Source: Bacillus fungorum (GTDB lineage Bacteria; Bacillota; Bacilli; Bacillales; Bacillaceae_G). From it: a DNA stretch of 64,000 nucleotides. This document shows positions 45,154 to 55,433 of this stretch, piece after piece; within the stretch, counting starts at the first letter, position 1, and each line of letters begins with the position of its first letter. A program made the position numbers and the translations under genes. Location of the stretch: positions 186,001-250,000 of the forward strand of contig NZ_NWUW01000002.1 of the NCBI RefSeq assembly GCF_002746455.1, given 5' to 3'. The notes under the pieces were generated by a model. That model ran no database searches. It was not told the origin of the DNA and worked only from the letters and a program-made list of their open reading frames with translations.

Positions 45154-46107
45154 ATGGGAGAAGTGCAACGTGAAAAAGTTGCTGTCATCATTGGACCAAC
45201 TGCTGTTGGGAAGACAAAGTTAAGTATTGATCTTGCCAAAGCGTTAAATGGTGAAATTATAAGTGGAGATTCCATGCAGATTTATCGTACGATGGATATT
45301 GGAACTGCAAAGGTGACGAAAGAAGAGATGGACGGAATTCCGCATTATATGGTCGATATAAAAAATCCGGAAGAGTCATTTTCTGTTGCCGAATTTCAAG
45401 AACGTGTTCGTGAGCATATTCGAGAGATTACAGAGCGTGATAAATTGCCGATTATCGTTGGTGGAACTGGTCTGTATATACAATCTGTTTTATTCGATTA
45501 TCAGTTTACGGATGATGCTGGTGATATTAGATACCGAGAACAAATGGAAAAGTTAGCATTAGAACGTGGTGTGGAATATGTACATAAAGAATTACAAAAA
45601 GTAGACCCAGAAAGCGCTGAGCGTATTCATGCAAATAATGTACGCCGTGTCATTAGAGCGTTAGAAATTTTCCGCACGACGGGTGAAAAAATGAGTGATC
45701 AACTTGAAAAACAAGAAAACGAGTTATTATACGATGTTTCCTTGATTGGCTTGACAATGGATCGAGAAATGCTATACGATCGCATTAACTTACGAGTTGA
45801 TATAATGATGGAACAAGGTTTATTAGAAGAAGTAGAAGGATTGTATAATAGAGGGATACGAGATTGTCAATCTATTCAAGCGATTGGGTATAAAGAGATA
45901 TATGATTATTTTGAGGATCGTGTCTCTTTAGAAGAAGCGGTATCACAATTAAAGACGAATTCGCGTCGTTATGCAAAGCGTCAATTAACGTGGTTCCGTA
46001 ATAAGATGGATGTCACATGGTTTGATGTTACAGACGGTGAAAAAACGTCAGAAATTTTACGATACATAGAAGGAAAGTTACAACTAAAGTCGAATAATAG
46101 TAAGTAG
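45154..46107 (+). CDS. miaA: tRNA dimethylallyltransferase MiaA
   Basis: A 317-residue enzyme that adds a dimethylallyl group to A37 of tRNAs reading UNN codons. It has the P-loop IIGPTAVGKTKLSIDLAK, ISGDSMQIYRTMDIGTAK, LPIIVGGTGLYIQSV and the C-terminal RRYAKRQLTWFRN. I chose the ATG at 45154; the TTG at 45145 falls within the AGAGAG RBS area. It is followed after 21 bp by hfq, the conserved order. Confidence 0.95.
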   Translation: MGEVQREKVAVIIGPTAVGKTKLSIDLAKALNGEIISGDSMQIYRTMDIGTAKVTKEEMDGIPHYMVDIKNPEESFSVAEFQERVREHIREITERDKLPIIVGGTGLYIQSVLFDYQFTDDAGDIRYREQMEKLALERGVEYVHKELQKVDPESAERIHANNVRRVIRALEIFRTTGEKMSDQLEKQENELLYDVSLIGLTMDREMLYDRINLRVDIMMEQGLLEEVEGLYNRGIRDCQSIQAIGYKEIYDYFEDRVSLEEAVSQLKTNSRRYAKRQLTWFRNKMDVTWFDVTDGEKTSEILRYIEGKLQLKSNNSK

Positions 46108-46128
46108 AGAAAAAGAGGAGGATTCGAC

Positions 46129-46353
46129 ATGAAGCAATCAATCAATATTCAAGATCAGTTTTTAAATCAACTCCGTAAAGAGAATACGTTTGTTACGTTG
46201 TACTTATTAAATGGTTTCCAGCTTCGTGGATTAATTAAAGGATTTGATAATTTTACAGTCCTACTGGAAACAGAAGGTAAGCAACAGCTTATTTATAAAC
46301 ATGCAATTTCTACATTTGTACCGCAAAAAAATGTTTCCATTGAATTAGAGTAG
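46129..46353 (+). CDS. hfq: RNA chaperone Hfq
   Basis: A 74-residue Sm-like protein. It has Sm1 ([29 protein letters not shown]) and Sm2 with the signature [14 protein letters not shown]. It forms hexamers that bind small RNAs and mRNAs. RBS AGAGGAGG. It is co-transcribed with miaA and ends at the terminator at 46375. Confidence 0.97.
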
Positions 46354-46374
46354 TAATGAATTATTGTACATAGC

Positions 46375-46404
46375 AAAAAAGAGCGAGTTTCTCGCTCTTT
46401 TTTT
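46375..46404. terminator. Terminator after hfq
   Basis: AAAAAAGAGCGAG pairs with CTCGCTCTTTTTT, followed by T and A. Bidirectional shape, between the convergent hfq and collagen-like genes. Confidence 0.88.
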
Positions 46405-46432
46405 ATTTGCCATAAACAATAAATAGCGAAAA

Positions 46433-49135
46433 TTAAGCGATTCTAAATACAGTTAGACGAATGTTAGTGTTTCCTGTTGCAGGGATCGTAATCTCGTTAA
46501 GAGTAGATTGGACAGAAATGTTTGCACCAGCTGCTAATGTTTCAATTGTATTAAATGAAAGTGAGTCGCCTATTAAATTTGAAGAGAAGTTATCAGTTGC
46601 GGCTGCTCCATTAATTGAAATTCCTACTCCAAGTGGAGCGCATCCTGGCGCAGTTGTAGAAATGGATACGCTAATGACATAAATACCAGCGTTAATAATA
46701 GTAACTGTATCTGTGCCGTTGAAAATCATATTGTTTACGTTAATTGCAGTGCTAAAAATAAAATTATTAAATTGCAGTACTGTTTGTTGAATATTGTTTG
46801 TTACAACAATTGTTGCTACAGGGAAGCTAGGTCCAGTAGGTCCAGTAGGCCCAGTAGGTCCACCAGAAGGTCCGGTAGCGCCCGTTGGTCCTTGAGGCCC
46901 TCGAGATCCGGTAGCGCCAGTAACACCAGTGTTACCTTGAGTGCCTTGAGGCCCAGTGGCACCAGTAGCGCCTGTTGGTCCTTGAGCCCCTCGAGGTCCA
47001 GTAGCACCAGTAGCGCCTGTTGGTCCTTGAGCCCCTCGAGGTCCAGCGGCACCGGTAGCGCCCGTGTTGCCTTGAGTGCCTTGAGGCCCAGTGGCGCCAG
47101 TAGCGCCCGTGTTACCTTGAGCCCCTCGAGGTCCAGTGGCGCCAGTAGCCCCCGTTGGTCCTTGAATACCTTGGGGTCCAGTAGCGCCCGTGTTGCCTTG
47201 AGTGCCTTGAGGCCCAGTGGCGCCAGTAACACCCGTGTTACCTTGAGCCCCTCGAGGTCCGGTGGCCCCAGTAGCGCCCGTGTTACCCTGAGTGCCTTGA
47301 GGTCCGGTAGCGCCAGTAACACCAGTGTTACCTTGAGTGCCTTGAGGCCCAGTGGCCCCAGTAGCGCCCGTTGGTCCTTGAGCCCCTCGAGGTCCGGTAG
47401 CGCCTGTTGGTCCTTGAGCCCCTCGAGGTCCGGTGGCCCCAGTAGCGCCCGTGTTGCCTTGAGTACCTTGAGGTCCAGTGGCGCCAGTAGCCCCAGTAGT
47501 TCCTCGAGGTCCAGTGGCGCCGGTAGCCCCCGTTGGTCCTTGAAGGCCTTGAGGCCCAGTGGCACCAGTAGCCCCCGTGTGACCTTGAGTGCCTTGAGGC
47601 CCAGTGGCGCCAGTAACACCCGTGTTACCTTGAGCCCCTCGAGGTCCGGTGGCCCCAGTAGCGCCCGTGTTACCCTGAGTGCCTTGAGGTCCGGTAGCGC
47701 CAGTAACACCCGTGTGACCTTGAGCCCCTCGAGGTCCAGTGGCGCCAGTAGCCCCAGTAGTTCCTCGAGGTCCAGTGGCGCCGGTAGCCCCCGTTGGTCC
47801 TTGAAGGCCTTGAGGCCCAGTGGCGCCAGTAGCCCCCGTTGGTCCTTGAGCCCCTCGAGGTCCGGTAGCGCCTGTTGGTCCTTGAGCCCCTCGAGGTCCA
47901 GTGGCACCGGTAGCCCCCGTTGGTCCTTGAAGGCCTTGAGGCCCAGTGGCGCCAGTAGCCCCCGTTGGTCCTTGAGCCCCTCGAGGCCCAGTGGCACCTG
48001 TATTACCTTGAGTACCTTGAGGTCCGGTAGCGCCAGTAACACCCGTGTGACCTTGAGTGCCTTGAGGCCCAGTGGCGCCAGTAGCCCCCGTTGGTCCTTG
48101 AGCCCCTCGAGGCCCAGTGGCACCTGTATTACCTTGAGTACCTTGAGGTCCGGTAGCGCCAGTAGCCCCCGTGTGACCTTGAGCCCCTCGAGGTCCAGTG
48201 GCGCCGGTAGCCCCCGTTGGTCCTTGAAGGCCTTGAGGCCCAGTGGCACCAGTAGCCCCCGTGTGACCTTGAGCCCCTCGAGGTCCGGTAGCGCCAGTAG
48301 CCCCCGTGTGACCTTGAGCCCCTCGAGGTCCAGTGGCGCCGGTAGCCCCCGTTGGTCCTTGAAGGCCTTGAGGCCCAGTGGCACCGGTAGCCCCCGTGTG
48401 ACCTTGAGCCCCTCGAGGTCCAGTGGCACCTGTATTACCTTGAGCGCCTTGAGGCCCAGTGGCGCCAGTAGCCCCAGTAGTTCCTCGAGGTCCAGTGGCG
48501 CCAGTAGCCCCAGTAGTTCCTCGAGGTCCAGTGGCGCCAGTAGCCCCAGTAGTTCCTCGAGGTCCAGTAGCGCCGGTAGCCCCAGTAGTTCCTCGAGGTC
48601 CAGTGACGCCAGTAGCCCCCGTAGCACCTGCTGGCCCAGTAGGTCCAGTAGGCCCAGTAGGCCCTTGAATGAATGAAGCAGAATTAACTAGAGCGGTTTG
48701 CAATGCTGCTATTAATTTAAGAAGCTCTTGAAGTGTGCAAGGGTCGATTCGGAATAATTTTGTAATGTATAGTAAATAATTAATTAGATTTTGAAGCTCG
48801 ATAAATACAGCGCTTGCTACGAAGGTTGGATTTTTTAATATAGTTATTAAGTTTTTAATAATAGCTAACCCTTGTGCTTTTAGGGAGGAAGTAGCGTCTA
48901 GCGAACAAATAAATTTACTTAGCAGGTTCAATGTATCGATTAGATCTTCAATATTTTGTGGAGATGAATTTGCGAAAAGTTTTGGGATTATTTTTGTTAA
49001 ATCAATAATGATTGCGCGAAATTTTCTAAGTTGTGCTTTAGTAACTGGGATTGATGGGGTATTTGGAATTCGTCCGGCACTGCTTGGAAAGCATGGGCTG
49101 GAGAATTTGTTTTGGTTGTCGTTATAACGAGACAT
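46433..49135 (-). CDS. Collagen-like triplet-repeat exosporium glycoprotein (BclA/ExsJ type)
   Basis: A 900-residue protein. Residues 1-157 form an alpha-helical N-terminal domain rich in Leu and Ile ([20 protein letters not shown]). Residues 158-769 are about 204 uninterrupted Gly-X-Y triplets, mostly GAT, GPR, GPQ, GAQ. Residues 770-900 form a beta-rich globular domain ([18 protein letters not shown], ending IRLTVFRIA), like the trimerising C-terminal domain of BclA. Thr-rich triplets suit O-glycosylation on spores. It resembles ExsJ/BclC-like proteins, though exact orthology is not certain. The N-terminus does not show the classic BclA leader. RBS AAAGGAGAG. Confidence 0.88.
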   Translation of the reverse strand: MSRYNDNQNKFSSPCFPSSAGRIPNTPSIPVTKAQLRKFRAIIIDLTKIIPKLFANSSPQNIEDLIDTLNLLSKFICSLDATSSLKAQGLAIIKNLITILKNPTFVASAVFIELQNLINYLLYITKLFRIDPCTLQELLKLIAALQTALVNSASFIQGPTGPTGPTGPAGATGATGVTGPRGTTGATGATGPRGTTGATGATGPRGTTGATGATGPRGTTGATGATGPQGAQGNTGATGPRGAQGHTGATGATGPQGLQGPTGATGATGPRGAQGHTGATGATGPRGAQGHTGATGATGPQGLQGPTGATGATGPRGAQGHTGATGATGPQGTQGNTGATGPRGAQGPTGATGATGPQGTQGHTGVTGATGPQGTQGNTGATGPRGAQGPTGATGATGPQGLQGPTGATGATGPRGAQGPTGATGPRGAQGPTGATGATGPQGLQGPTGATGATGPRGTTGATGATGPRGAQGHTGVTGATGPQGTQGNTGATGATGPRGAQGNTGVTGATGPQGTQGHTGATGATGPQGLQGPTGATGATGPRGTTGATGATGPQGTQGNTGATGATGPRGAQGPTGATGPRGAQGPTGATGATGPQGTQGNTGVTGATGPQGTQGNTGATGATGPRGAQGNTGVTGATGPQGTQGNTGATGPQGIQGPTGATGATGPRGAQGNTGATGATGPQGTQGNTGATGAAGPRGAQGPTGATGATGPRGAQGPTGATGATGPQGTQGNTGVTGATGSRGPQGPTGATGPSGGPTGPTGPTGPSFPVATIVVTNNIQQTVLQFNNFIFSTAINVNNMIFNGTDTVTIINAGIYVISVSISTTAPGCAPLGVGISINGAAATDNFSSNLIGDSLSFNTIETLAAGANISVQSTLNEITIPATGNTNIRLTVFRIA
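46816..48665 (-). repeat. Collagen-type coding tandem repeats, GC-rich
   Basis: The triplet region is made of nested DNA repeats of 9 bp within longer units of about 27 to 81 bp and is much more GC-rich than its surroundings. Near-identical long blocks (for example 47480-47560 and 47720-47800) show internal duplication. Such arrays vary in length between strains. Confidence 0.85.
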
Positions 49136-49239
49136 TAAATCTCTCCTTTCTAATGAAAATGTGAACGAAACTCATCATAGTAGATGCAGAAATTAGTTAA
49201 ATGGTCATAATAAAATCGTTTTTTTTTAGGGGAAAATAG

Positions 49240-49271
49240 AAAAAACGCCTTATGATAAGGCGTTTTTTTTA
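49240..49271. terminator. Terminator at the end of the recombinase-like gene
   Basis: AAAAAACGCCTTA pairs with TAAGGCGTTTTTT around TGA; the stop codon at 49250 lies within the stem. Confidence 0.8.
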
Positions 49272-50215
49272 TTTTCTGCGTATTGATAATATCGTTTTAG
49301 TGAAATTTTTGATTTGAATCCAGCTAGTTTTATAATTTCTGACTCCGGAGTTTCTTTTTTTATTAAGTTTAAAATATAGGTGTTACGAAAGTGCTGTCCT
49401 GAGATTCCTTTGCGTAAATTAGCTCTAGATACTTCAAGGCGAATCATTTTTTGGATAGCGATTTCTGTTAATCCCTTCGGGGCATCATTTTCGTATACCC
49501 ATCTGTATGTTCCACGATTAAAATCAAATGCGATAAATAATGGATCATTACTATGATATTTTGGACGAACGGGTTCAGGGATGCTTTTGTAATAAGTATA
49601 TAGTTGTTTTTTGTCTTCGTTAGTTAATGTAATTGTTCTTTCTACTCCTGCGGTTGCTGGGATGGATAATGTGTTCGTTTCAAAGTGAACGTGATGCATA
49701 GTTAATGCTGTAAGTTCCTGTAAGGATAATCCATAGTCAATTAATAAGTTTAAAATAGCGATATTACGATCCATCAATAAGGGGCGCACAGGACGTTGTT
49801 TTTCTGAAAGTCCTTCTAATGAAGTGACTATATGTTTTAATCTTTTTTCTTCATCAGATGAAATGAAATCCTCATTGCGAAGTGTGCGATCTGGTTGAAT
49901 AGAAATTTCCATGTTCTTTAATGGGTTAGGGATGTTTAGAAAGTGATGCATTCTATTTAATACAATAAATACACGGTGCATCGTTTTCTCTGAGTAATGT
50001 CGATTCCTTTTTAAGTCGGAAAAGTAATCTTCATAGTCTTTTGTACAAAGTGTAGCCCATATATTACTGGAAGGGAGCTTTTTGTTTCTTTCTAACCAAT
50101 GTCCGAAATCTTCAATGTCATAAACATAACGTTTAATGGTTGAAGGTTTTCGGCCTTTATTTAATAAAAAAATAGAAAAGGCTTGTATTGTATCATGGAA
50201 TTCCGTTGTCTCCAT
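49250..50215 (-). CDS. Degenerate tyrosine recombinase-like protein
   Basis: A protein of about 321 residues with a SAM-like N-terminal core-binding domain (FSIFLLNKGRKPSTIKRYVY) and a tyrosine recombinase catalytic-type domain. The catalytic Arg-I position reads DYGLSLQEL (Ser for Arg), the box-II HxxRH reads GQHFRNTY (Gln and Asn for both His), and the GH motif reads LAGFKSKI. Only Arg277 and the Tyr near 309-310 remain. It is unlikely to recombine DNA and may be a DNA-binding protein. I chose the ATG at 50215 after GGTGGTGGG. It is divergent from spoVK. Confidence 0.8.
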   Translation of the reverse strand: METTEFHDTIQAFSIFLLNKGRKPSTIKRYVYDIEDFGHWLERNKKLPSSNIWATLCTKDYEDYFSDLKRNRHYSEKTMHRVFIVLNRMHHFLNIPNPLKNMEISIQPDRTLRNEDFISSDEEKRLKHIVTSLEGLSEKQRPVRPLLMDRNIAILNLLIDYGLSLQELTALTMHHVHFETNTLSIPATAGVERTITLTNEDKKQLYTYYKSIPEPVRPKYHSNDPLFIAFDFNRGTYRWVYENDAPKGLTEIAIQKMIRLEVSRANLRKGISGQHFRNTYILNLIKKETPESEIIKLAGFKSKISLKRYYQYAENKKNALS

Positions 50216-50328
50216 AGTCCCACCACCTTCATTATTTCTTATATTATAGCAAACTTTTCTGAAAATAGTCATTTGCAAGGGAGACAGGAATAATAATATT
50301 TGGTGAGTGGATAAAATGAGGTGATTGT

Positions 50329-51285
50329 ATGGAACAATCGATGCGAAAGAAAAATAATAATCAAATTAACATTGTGTTAAATCATCGAAAGAAAATTTCT
50401 TTACCAGCCACAGAAAATAAAACAGTAATTTCAAGTGAAACTGCTACGAAACATGAGATGCTGCAAAGAATTGAAGAAGAGATGGGGAAGCTCGTTGGGA
50501 TGGATGATATAAAAAAGATAATAAAAGAAATATATGCTTGGATTTATGTAAATAAAAAAAGACAAGAAATAGGGTTGAAGTCTGAGAAGCAAGTGCTCCA
50601 TATGTTGTTTAAAGGGAATCCAGGTACAGGGAAGACAACTGTTGCTAGAATGATAGGAAAATTATTGTTTGAGATGAATATTTTATCAAAAGGGCACTTA
50701 GTTGAAGCTGAACGTGCGGATCTTGTGGGAGAGTACATCGGTCATACAGCTCAAAAAACAAGAGATTTAATAAAAAAAGCAATGGGAGGTATTTTGTTTA
50801 TCGATGAGGCGTATTCATTAGCCCGAGGGGGAGAAAAAGATTTCGGGAAAGAAGCAATTGATACGCTTGTAAAACATATGGAAGATAAACAACATGGTTT
50901 TGTATTGATTTTAGCCGGATATTCAAGAGAGATGAATCACTTTCTTTCATTAAATCCAGGACTGCAATCCCGTTTTCCGTTTATAATTGAATTTGCGGAT
51001 TACTCAGTGAATCAGCTGTTAGAAATTGGAAAGAGGATGTATGAAGAGCGTGAATACCAGTTATCGAAAGAGGCTGAATGGAAATTTAGAGATCATTTAC
51101 ATGCTGTAAAGTACTCATCGCAAATTACGTCGTTTAGTAATGGGCGATATGTACGGAATATTGTTGAAAAATCGATTCGTACACAGGCTATGCGGTTGTT
51201 GCAAGAGGATACGTATGATAAATATGATTTAATTGGGATATCAAGTAGTGATTTGATGCTTGAAGAGGAGACGCACAGTACGTAA
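50329..51285 (+). CDS. spoVK: Stage V sporulation protein K (AAA ATPase)
   Basis: A 318-residue AAA+ ATPase of the CbxX/CfqX group needed for spore maturation in B. subtilis. Walker A is KGNPGTGKTTVARMIGKLL, Walker B ILFIDEAYSLARGG, sensor FVLILAGYSREMN, and the arginine finger region GLQSRFPFIIEF. Length fits SpoVK. RBS GAGGTGAT. It is in the conserved SpoVK-hflX-ynbB-glnR neighbourhood. Confidence 0.94.
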   Translation: MEQSMRKKNNNQINIVLNHRKKISLPATENKTVISSETATKHEMLQRIEEEMGKLVGMDDIKKIIKEIYAWIYVNKKRQEIGLKSEKQVLHMLFKGNPGTGKTTVARMIGKLLFEMNILSKGHLVEAERADLVGEYIGHTAQKTRDLIKKAMGGILFIDEAYSLARGGEKDFGKEAIDTLVKHMEDKQHGFVLILAGYSREMNHFLSLNPGLQSRFPFIIEFADYSVNQLLEIGKRMYEEREYQLSKEAEWKFRDHLHAVKYSSQITSFSNGRYVRNIVEKSIRTQAMRLLQEDTYDKYDLIGISSSDLMLEEETHST

Positions 51286-51315
51286 ACTGTGCGTCTGTTT
51301 TTTTTTTTTTTTTTT
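51269..51315 (+). terminator. Terminator after spoVK with an 18-T run
   Basis: AGACGCACAGT (51269-51279) pairs perfectly with ACTGTGCGTCT (51286-51296), followed by G and 18 consecutive T (51298-51315), an unusually long homopolymer. The stem overlaps the last codons of spoVK. Confidence 0.9.
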
Positions 51316-51330
51316 GTATAAGTGCTTTTA

Positions 51331-51465
51331 CTATTTTTTTGCTTTGTCTTTATAAGATTTATGGAAACGTTCCATTTTAGCGCTTTTTTCGTGTGCAGAA
51401 TTAGGATCGTGTCCAATTTGACCTACCGAGCTTTTTTGAGCACCTTTATTCACATGGTTTGTCAT
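51331..51465 (-). CDS. 44-residue basic protein of unknown function
   Basis: A short frame with RBS GCGAGGTGA before the ATG at 51465. It encodes MTNHVNKGAQKSSVGQIGHD and a Lys-rich C-terminal tail (MERFHKSYKDKAKK). The composition is like small acid-soluble spore-type proteins, but I do not recognise a family. Good RBS and codon use make it likely real. Confidence 0.6.
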   Translation of the reverse strand: MTNHVNKGAQKSSVGQIGHDPNSAHEKSAKMERFHKSYKDKAKK

Positions 51466-51531
51466 TTGTATTCACCTCGCTTTGAGGATTAGTATAAACA
51501 TTATGTAAAGAAAAACTCGTTAGAAAAGAAA

Positions 51532-51558
51532 AACCTCTTTACGATCTGTAAAGAGGTT
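51532..51558 (-). terminator. Terminator of the TRIC channel gene
   Basis: AACCTCTTTAC pairs perfectly with GTAAAGAGGTT, followed on the minus strand by TTTTC-type sequence. Confidence 0.78.
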
Positions 51559-51564
51559 GGATTG

Positions 51565-52188
51565 CTATTTGTGCATTGAACGCTCGTTTGTGTCGATGCG
51601 TCGATGCGGTAAATGCCATTTGTAATGAATAGAAACCATGCGGAAGCAAACAATTAAAATGAATAAGGTGTATAGAGCCCAATCGCTAACAATAATTTGA
51701 GCACCGATTAAGAAACCTGCTAGAATCGTCCAAAAAGCATATACTTCAGCTCGAAGAACGAGAGGTTTTCTACGGGCTAAAAGATCGCGGATAATACCGC
51801 CGCCAATGCCAGTTAAAACAGCTGCTACGATTGTAGCGCTAATTGGTAAATTTAATTTCTGAGCGTATAATGCCCCTTGTACGGCAAATGCTGATAAGCC
51901 GATAGCATCAGTGATATTTTCCCACTTTTTCCAGTGTCTAATTAATTTATTTGGAAAAAGAAAAATAATTGTCATTGATAGAAGCGCGATTTGAAATAAC
52001 ATGTCTTGTTGCCAAAAAGCGATAATCGGATAACCGATTAATAAATTACGAAGGGCACCTCCCCCAAATGCGGTTGCCATTCCTAAAATATACACTCCGA
52101 AAATATCATAATCCTCTTCCATTGCAACAATGGCTCCACTTAGTGCGAAAGCAATTGTGCCAATGATGCTAAAAATCTCCCATGCCAT
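51565..52188 (-). CDS. Trimeric intracellular cation channel family protein
   Basis: A 207-residue membrane protein with seven helices in two repeats (GTIAFALSGAIVAMEEDYDI and AIGLSAFAVQGALYAQKLNL), each followed by glycine motifs (FGGGALRNLLIG and GIGGGIIRDLL). This is the UPF0126/TRIC family. Prokaryotic members conduct potassium or other cations. It is a single gene. Confidence 0.88.
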   Translation of the reverse strand: MAWEIFSIIGTIAFALSGAIVAMEEDYDIFGVYILGMATAFGGGALRNLLIGYPIIAFWQQDMLFQIALLSMTIIFLFPNKLIRHWKKWENITDAIGLSAFAVQGALYAQKLNLPISATIVAAVLTGIGGGIIRDLLARRKPLVLRAEVYAFWTILAGFLIGAQIIVSDWALYTLFILIVCFRMVSIHYKWHLPHRRIDTNERSMHK

Positions 52189-52280
52189 GAATTTTCTCCC
52201 CCGCTAACTAGATGAAATGTGCTTCCTCTGCTATTATATTAGAAGGTTTAAATTTCGAAAAGGATGAGTGAACATATTTG

Positions 52281-53555
52281 ATGGAAGAAAAAGAAAAAGT
52301 CATATTAGTGGGCTGTCAATTGCCGCAAGATGATGATGAAAAGTTTATGCATTCCATGAAAGAGCTTGCATCACTAGCGAAGACTGCACGAGCAGAATTG
52401 TTAGTGTCTACAACTCAAAAACGACCGAAGTTTCATCCGGCGACTTATATAGGTAAAGGTAAATTAGAAGAGCTTACAATGTTAACTGAAGAATTAGAAC
52501 CGGATGTTATCGTATTTAATAACGAATTAACGCCAAGTCAAATTCGGAATTTATCCTCAGTATTAGATGCGAGGGTAATTGATCGAACACAACTCATATT
52601 AGATATTTTTGCGCAACGTGCGAAGTCGAGGGAAGGTAAGCTTCAAGTAGAATTAGCTCAGTTGCAATATACAATGCCACGTCTTATGGGGCAAGGATTG
52701 TCTTTATCACGTCTTGGTGGTGGTATTGGGACAAGGGGGCCGGGTGAGACGAAACTTGAGACGGATCGTCGTCATATTCGATCACGCATTGATGAAATAA
52801 AGAAACAACTTGCAGTTGTTGTGGAACATCGAAAAAGATATCGTGAGAGAAGAAAAGATAATAAAGTATTTCAAGTTTCATTAATAGGATATACGAATGC
52901 GGGAAAATCTACACTGTTTAATAGATTGACGGAAGCTGATACATTTGAAGAAAACTTGTTGTTTGCAACGCTAGACCCGACGACAAGAAAGATGCCGTTG
53001 CCTTCTGGTTATACAGTATTACTAACTGATACGGTTGGTTTTATACAAGATTTACCTACGTCATTAATTGCTGCTTTTCGTTCGACATTAGAAGAAGCTG
53101 GTGAAGCGGATGTTATTTTACATGTAGTTGATTCTGCAGATCCTAATTACGTAGGGCATGAGAAAACAGTAAAACAATTATTGTCGGAACTTGAAATTAA
53201 TCATATTCCTATTATTACGCTATATAATAAAAAAGATAAATTACATCAAAACTTTATTCCGTTTCCGAAAAATGACTTCTTAATGACTAGTGCTTTTGAA
53301 GAAAATGATTTATTACATATAAAAGAAGCGATAGAAACGAAAATGAAAGAAGAAATGAATCGTTATCAAGTGGAAATTCCTCCGAGTGAAGGTAAGTTGT
53401 TAACGCTATTAAAGACGGAGACATTATTAACAAAGATGGAGTTTTTGGAAGATAAATTTGTATATGATTGTGCAGGGTATATTTTTGCGTATTCATCGCT
53501 TAATGTGCAATTAAAGAGATTTTTAGTGGAAGAAGGAGAAAATAAAAATGTTTGA
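52281..53555 (+). CDS. hflX: Ribosome-associated GTPase HflX
   Basis: A GTPase of about 424 residues. The N-terminal nucleotide-binding domain has [18 protein letters not shown], the glycine-rich loop [19 protein letters not shown] follows, then a G domain with G1 [10 protein letters not shown]3 DTVGFI and G4 YNKKDK. HflX splits and rescues stalled ribosomes under heat stress. I chose the ATG at 52281; an adjacent TTG at 52278 is equally compatible. It overlaps the next gene by 8 bp. Confidence 0.94.
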   Translation: MEEKEKVILVGCQLPQDDDEKFMHSMKELASLAKTARAELLVSTTQKRPKFHPATYIGKGKLEELTMLTEELEPDVIVFNNELTPSQIRNLSSVLDARVIDRTQLILDIFAQRAKSREGKLQVELAQLQYTMPRLMGQGLSLSRLGGGIGTRGPGETKLETDRRHIRSRIDEIKKQLAVVVEHRKRYRERRKDNKVFQVSLIGYTNAGKSTLFNRLTEADTFEENLLFATLDPTTRKMPLPSGYTVLLTDTVGFIQDLPTSLIAAFRSTLEEAGEADVILHVVDSADPNYVGHEKTVKQLLSELEINHIPIITLYNKKDKLHQNFIPFPKNDFLMTSAFEENDLLHIKEAIETKMKEEMNRYQVEIPPSEGKLLTLLKTETLLTKMEFLEDKFVYDCAGYIFAYSSLNVQLKRFLVEEGENKNV

Positions 53556-54819
53556 TCGTTTGAAAAATGGAGAAAAAATTGCTCCAATCGTAAAAGAAGT
53601 AGAGAGTCAAATTACAGAAGTACATAAACGTGCGGATGAAGTAATTGAAAGTAATCAGTTCCGTGTATTAGAAAGTTTTCGTAAACATAAAATTAGTGAT
53701 TCGCATTTTATTCCGACGACAGGTTATGGTTATGATGATATTGGTCGTGATACGTTAGAAAAAGTGTATGCGGATGTGTTTGGAGCGGAAGTTGGTCTTG
53801 TTCGTCCGCAAATTATTTCAGGCACTCACGCTATTTCTACAGCGTTATTCGGTATTTTACGTCCCGGAGATGAGTTGTTGTACATCACTGGCAAGCCGTA
53901 TGATACGTTAGAAGAAATCGTTGGTGTACGCGGAAAAGGTGTAGGTTCATTTAAAGAATATAATATTGGTTATAATGCTGTTCCGCTTACAGAAGAGGGG
54001 CTTGTTGATTTTGGAGCTGTTGCGGCTGCAATTCATAGTAATACGAAGATGATTGGTATTCAGCGCTCAAAAGGTTATGCTACTCGTCCGTCGTTTACTA
54101 TTTCTCAAATTAAAGAGATGATAGCGTTTGTTAAAGAAATTAAACCTGATGTTGTTGTGTTTGTAGATAACTGTTATGGCGAGTTTATTGAAGAGCAAGA
54201 GCCATGTCATGTTGGTGCAGATTTAATGGCAGGTTCGCTTATTAAAAACCCAGGTGGTGGAATTGTTAAAACTGGTGGTTACATTGTTGGTAAAGAACAG
54301 TATGTTGAAGCGTGTGCATATCGTTTAACATCTCCAGGGATAGGTGCGGAAGCAGGGGCATCTTTATACAGTCTCCAAGAAATGTATCAAGGTTTCTTCT
54401 TAGCGCCGCATGTAGCGGGACAAGCGCTAAAAGGTGCGATTTTTACAGCTGCATTTTTAGAAAAGTTAGGAATGAATACATCACCAGCGTGGAATGCACC
54501 AAGAACGGATTTAATTCAGTCTGTTCAATTTGATGATAAAGATCGTATGATTGCGTTTTGCCAAGCAATTCAATATGCATCTCCGATTAATTCTCACTTC
54601 ACGCCATATGCCAATTATATGCCGGGTTATGAAGATGATGTAATTATGGCTGCGGGAACGTTTATTCAAGGTGCAAGTATTGAATTGTCAGCTGATGGTC
54701 CGATTCGTCCGCCTTATGTTGCCTACGTGCAAGGTGGGTTAACTTATTCGCATGTGAAGATTGCGATTTGTTCTGCAATTGATGCATTAATTGAAAAGGA
54801 ATTATTAACAATTTCTTAA
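53548..54819 (+). CDS. ynbB: PLP-dependent methionine gamma-lyase family protein (YnbB)
   Basis: A 423-residue PLP enzyme. The Schiff-base Lys is in [18 protein letters not shown], and the cofactor-binding Asp in [12 protein letters not shown]. The family was once called aluminium resistance protein. Its substrate is not established. It is translationally coupled to hflX and followed by a terminator, a conserved arrangement with glnRA next in Bacillus. Confidence 0.9.
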   Translation: MFDRLKNGEKIAPIVKEVESQITEVHKRADEVIESNQFRVLESFRKHKISDSHFIPTTGYGYDDIGRDTLEKVYADVFGAEVGLVRPQIISGTHAISTALFGILRPGDELLYITGKPYDTLEEIVGVRGKGVGSFKEYNIGYNAVPLTEEGLVDFGAVAAAIHSNTKMIGIQRSKGYATRPSFTISQIKEMIAFVKEIKPDVVVFVDNCYGEFIEEQEPCHVGADLMAGSLIKNPGGGIVKTGGYIVGKEQYVEACAYRLTSPGIGAEAGASLYSLQEMYQGFFLAPHVAGQALKGAIFTAAFLEKLGMNTSPAWNAPRTDLIQSVQFDDKDRMIAFCQAIQYASPINSHFTPYANYMPGYEDDVIMAAGTFIQGASIELSADGPIRPPYVAYVQGGLTYSHVKIAICSAIDALIEKELLTIS

Positions 54820-54823
54820 AGGG

Positions 54824-54850
54824 AAGCTGTCGATTTCGACAGCTTTTTTT
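54824..54850 (+). terminator. Terminator after ynbB
   Basis: AAGCTGTCGA pairs with the TCGACAGCTT arm around TT, followed by a T run. Confidence 0.85.
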
Positions 54851-54911
54851 CGTGTAAAAGTAATGATTTGTTTCATTAGAAAAAAGAATGAAAAAATTTC
54901 TAAAAAAATCA

Positions 54912-54961
54912 TGTAAGAAAAACTAACATCTATTGACACTAAACATAACATGGTATAAAAT
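54912..54961 (+). promoter_or_regulatory. glnRA promoter with two GlnR/TnrA sites
   Basis: Site 1 at 54912-54928 (TGTAA-N7-TAACA) matches TGTNAN7TNACA perfectly. Site 2 at 54934-54950 (TGACA-N7-TAACA) matches in the second half and overlaps the -35 TTGACA (54933-54938). The -10 is TAAAAT (54956-54961), with a 17-bp spacer. This is the same layout as B. subtilis glnRA, where GlnR represses under nitrogen excess. Confidence 0.85.
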
Positions 54962-54995
54962 GAGAAGCAGTTAAGGCGAAGGAGGAACTGAAACA

Positions 54996-55385
54996 ATGAA
55001 AGAAGATAGACGTTCTGCCCCGCTGTTTCCTATTGGTATTGTTATGGATTTAACACAATTGTCTGCACGTCAAATTCGCTACTATGAAGAGCATAATCTT
55101 GTTTCTCCAACCCGTACAAAGGGGAATCGTAGATTATTTTCATTTAACGATGTAGATAAGTTGTTAGAGATTAAGGATTTATTAGATCAAGGCTTGAATA
55201 TGGCTGGTATTAAACAAGTGTTACTAATGAAAGAAACTCAAACAGAAGCAGTGAAAGTAAAAGAAGAAACGAAAGAAATTTCAAAAACTGAGCTTCGCAA
55301 AATACTTCGAGACGAACTACAACATACAGGTAGATTTAATCGAACTTCATTGCGACAAGGTGACATTTCAAGGTTTTTTCACTAA
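54996..55385 (+). CDS. glnR: Glutamine synthetase repressor GlnR
   Basis: A 129-residue MerR-family repressor. The N-terminal winged HTH has [20 protein letters not shown] and [16 protein letters not shown]; the C-terminal tail, which senses feedback-inhibited glutamine synthetase, ends [31 protein letters not shown] precedes the ATG. It is the first gene of glnRA. Confidence 0.96.
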   Translation: MKEDRRSAPLFPIGIVMDLTQLSARQIRYYEEHNLVSPTRTKGNRRLFSFNDVDKLLEIKDLLDQGLNMAGIKQVLLMKETQTEAVKVKEETKEISKTELRKILRDELQHTGRFNRTSLRQGDISRFFH

Positions 55386-55433
55386 AGATAACTGATTCTG
55401 AAGGTGTTTAGAGGGACTAAGGAGGAATTTATA

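Noticed and set aside
46816-48665. CRISPR-like regular spacing in the collagen region
   Set aside because: The repeats are contiguous coding triplets with no unique spacers and no cas genes nearby.
46772-48676. Long open frames on the plus strand and in a second minus frame across the collagen repeats
   Set aside because: They are by-products of repeated GC-rich Gly-X-Y codons, which lack stops in other frames. They have no RBS, and the Ser/Arg- or Leu-rich translations do not resemble real proteins.
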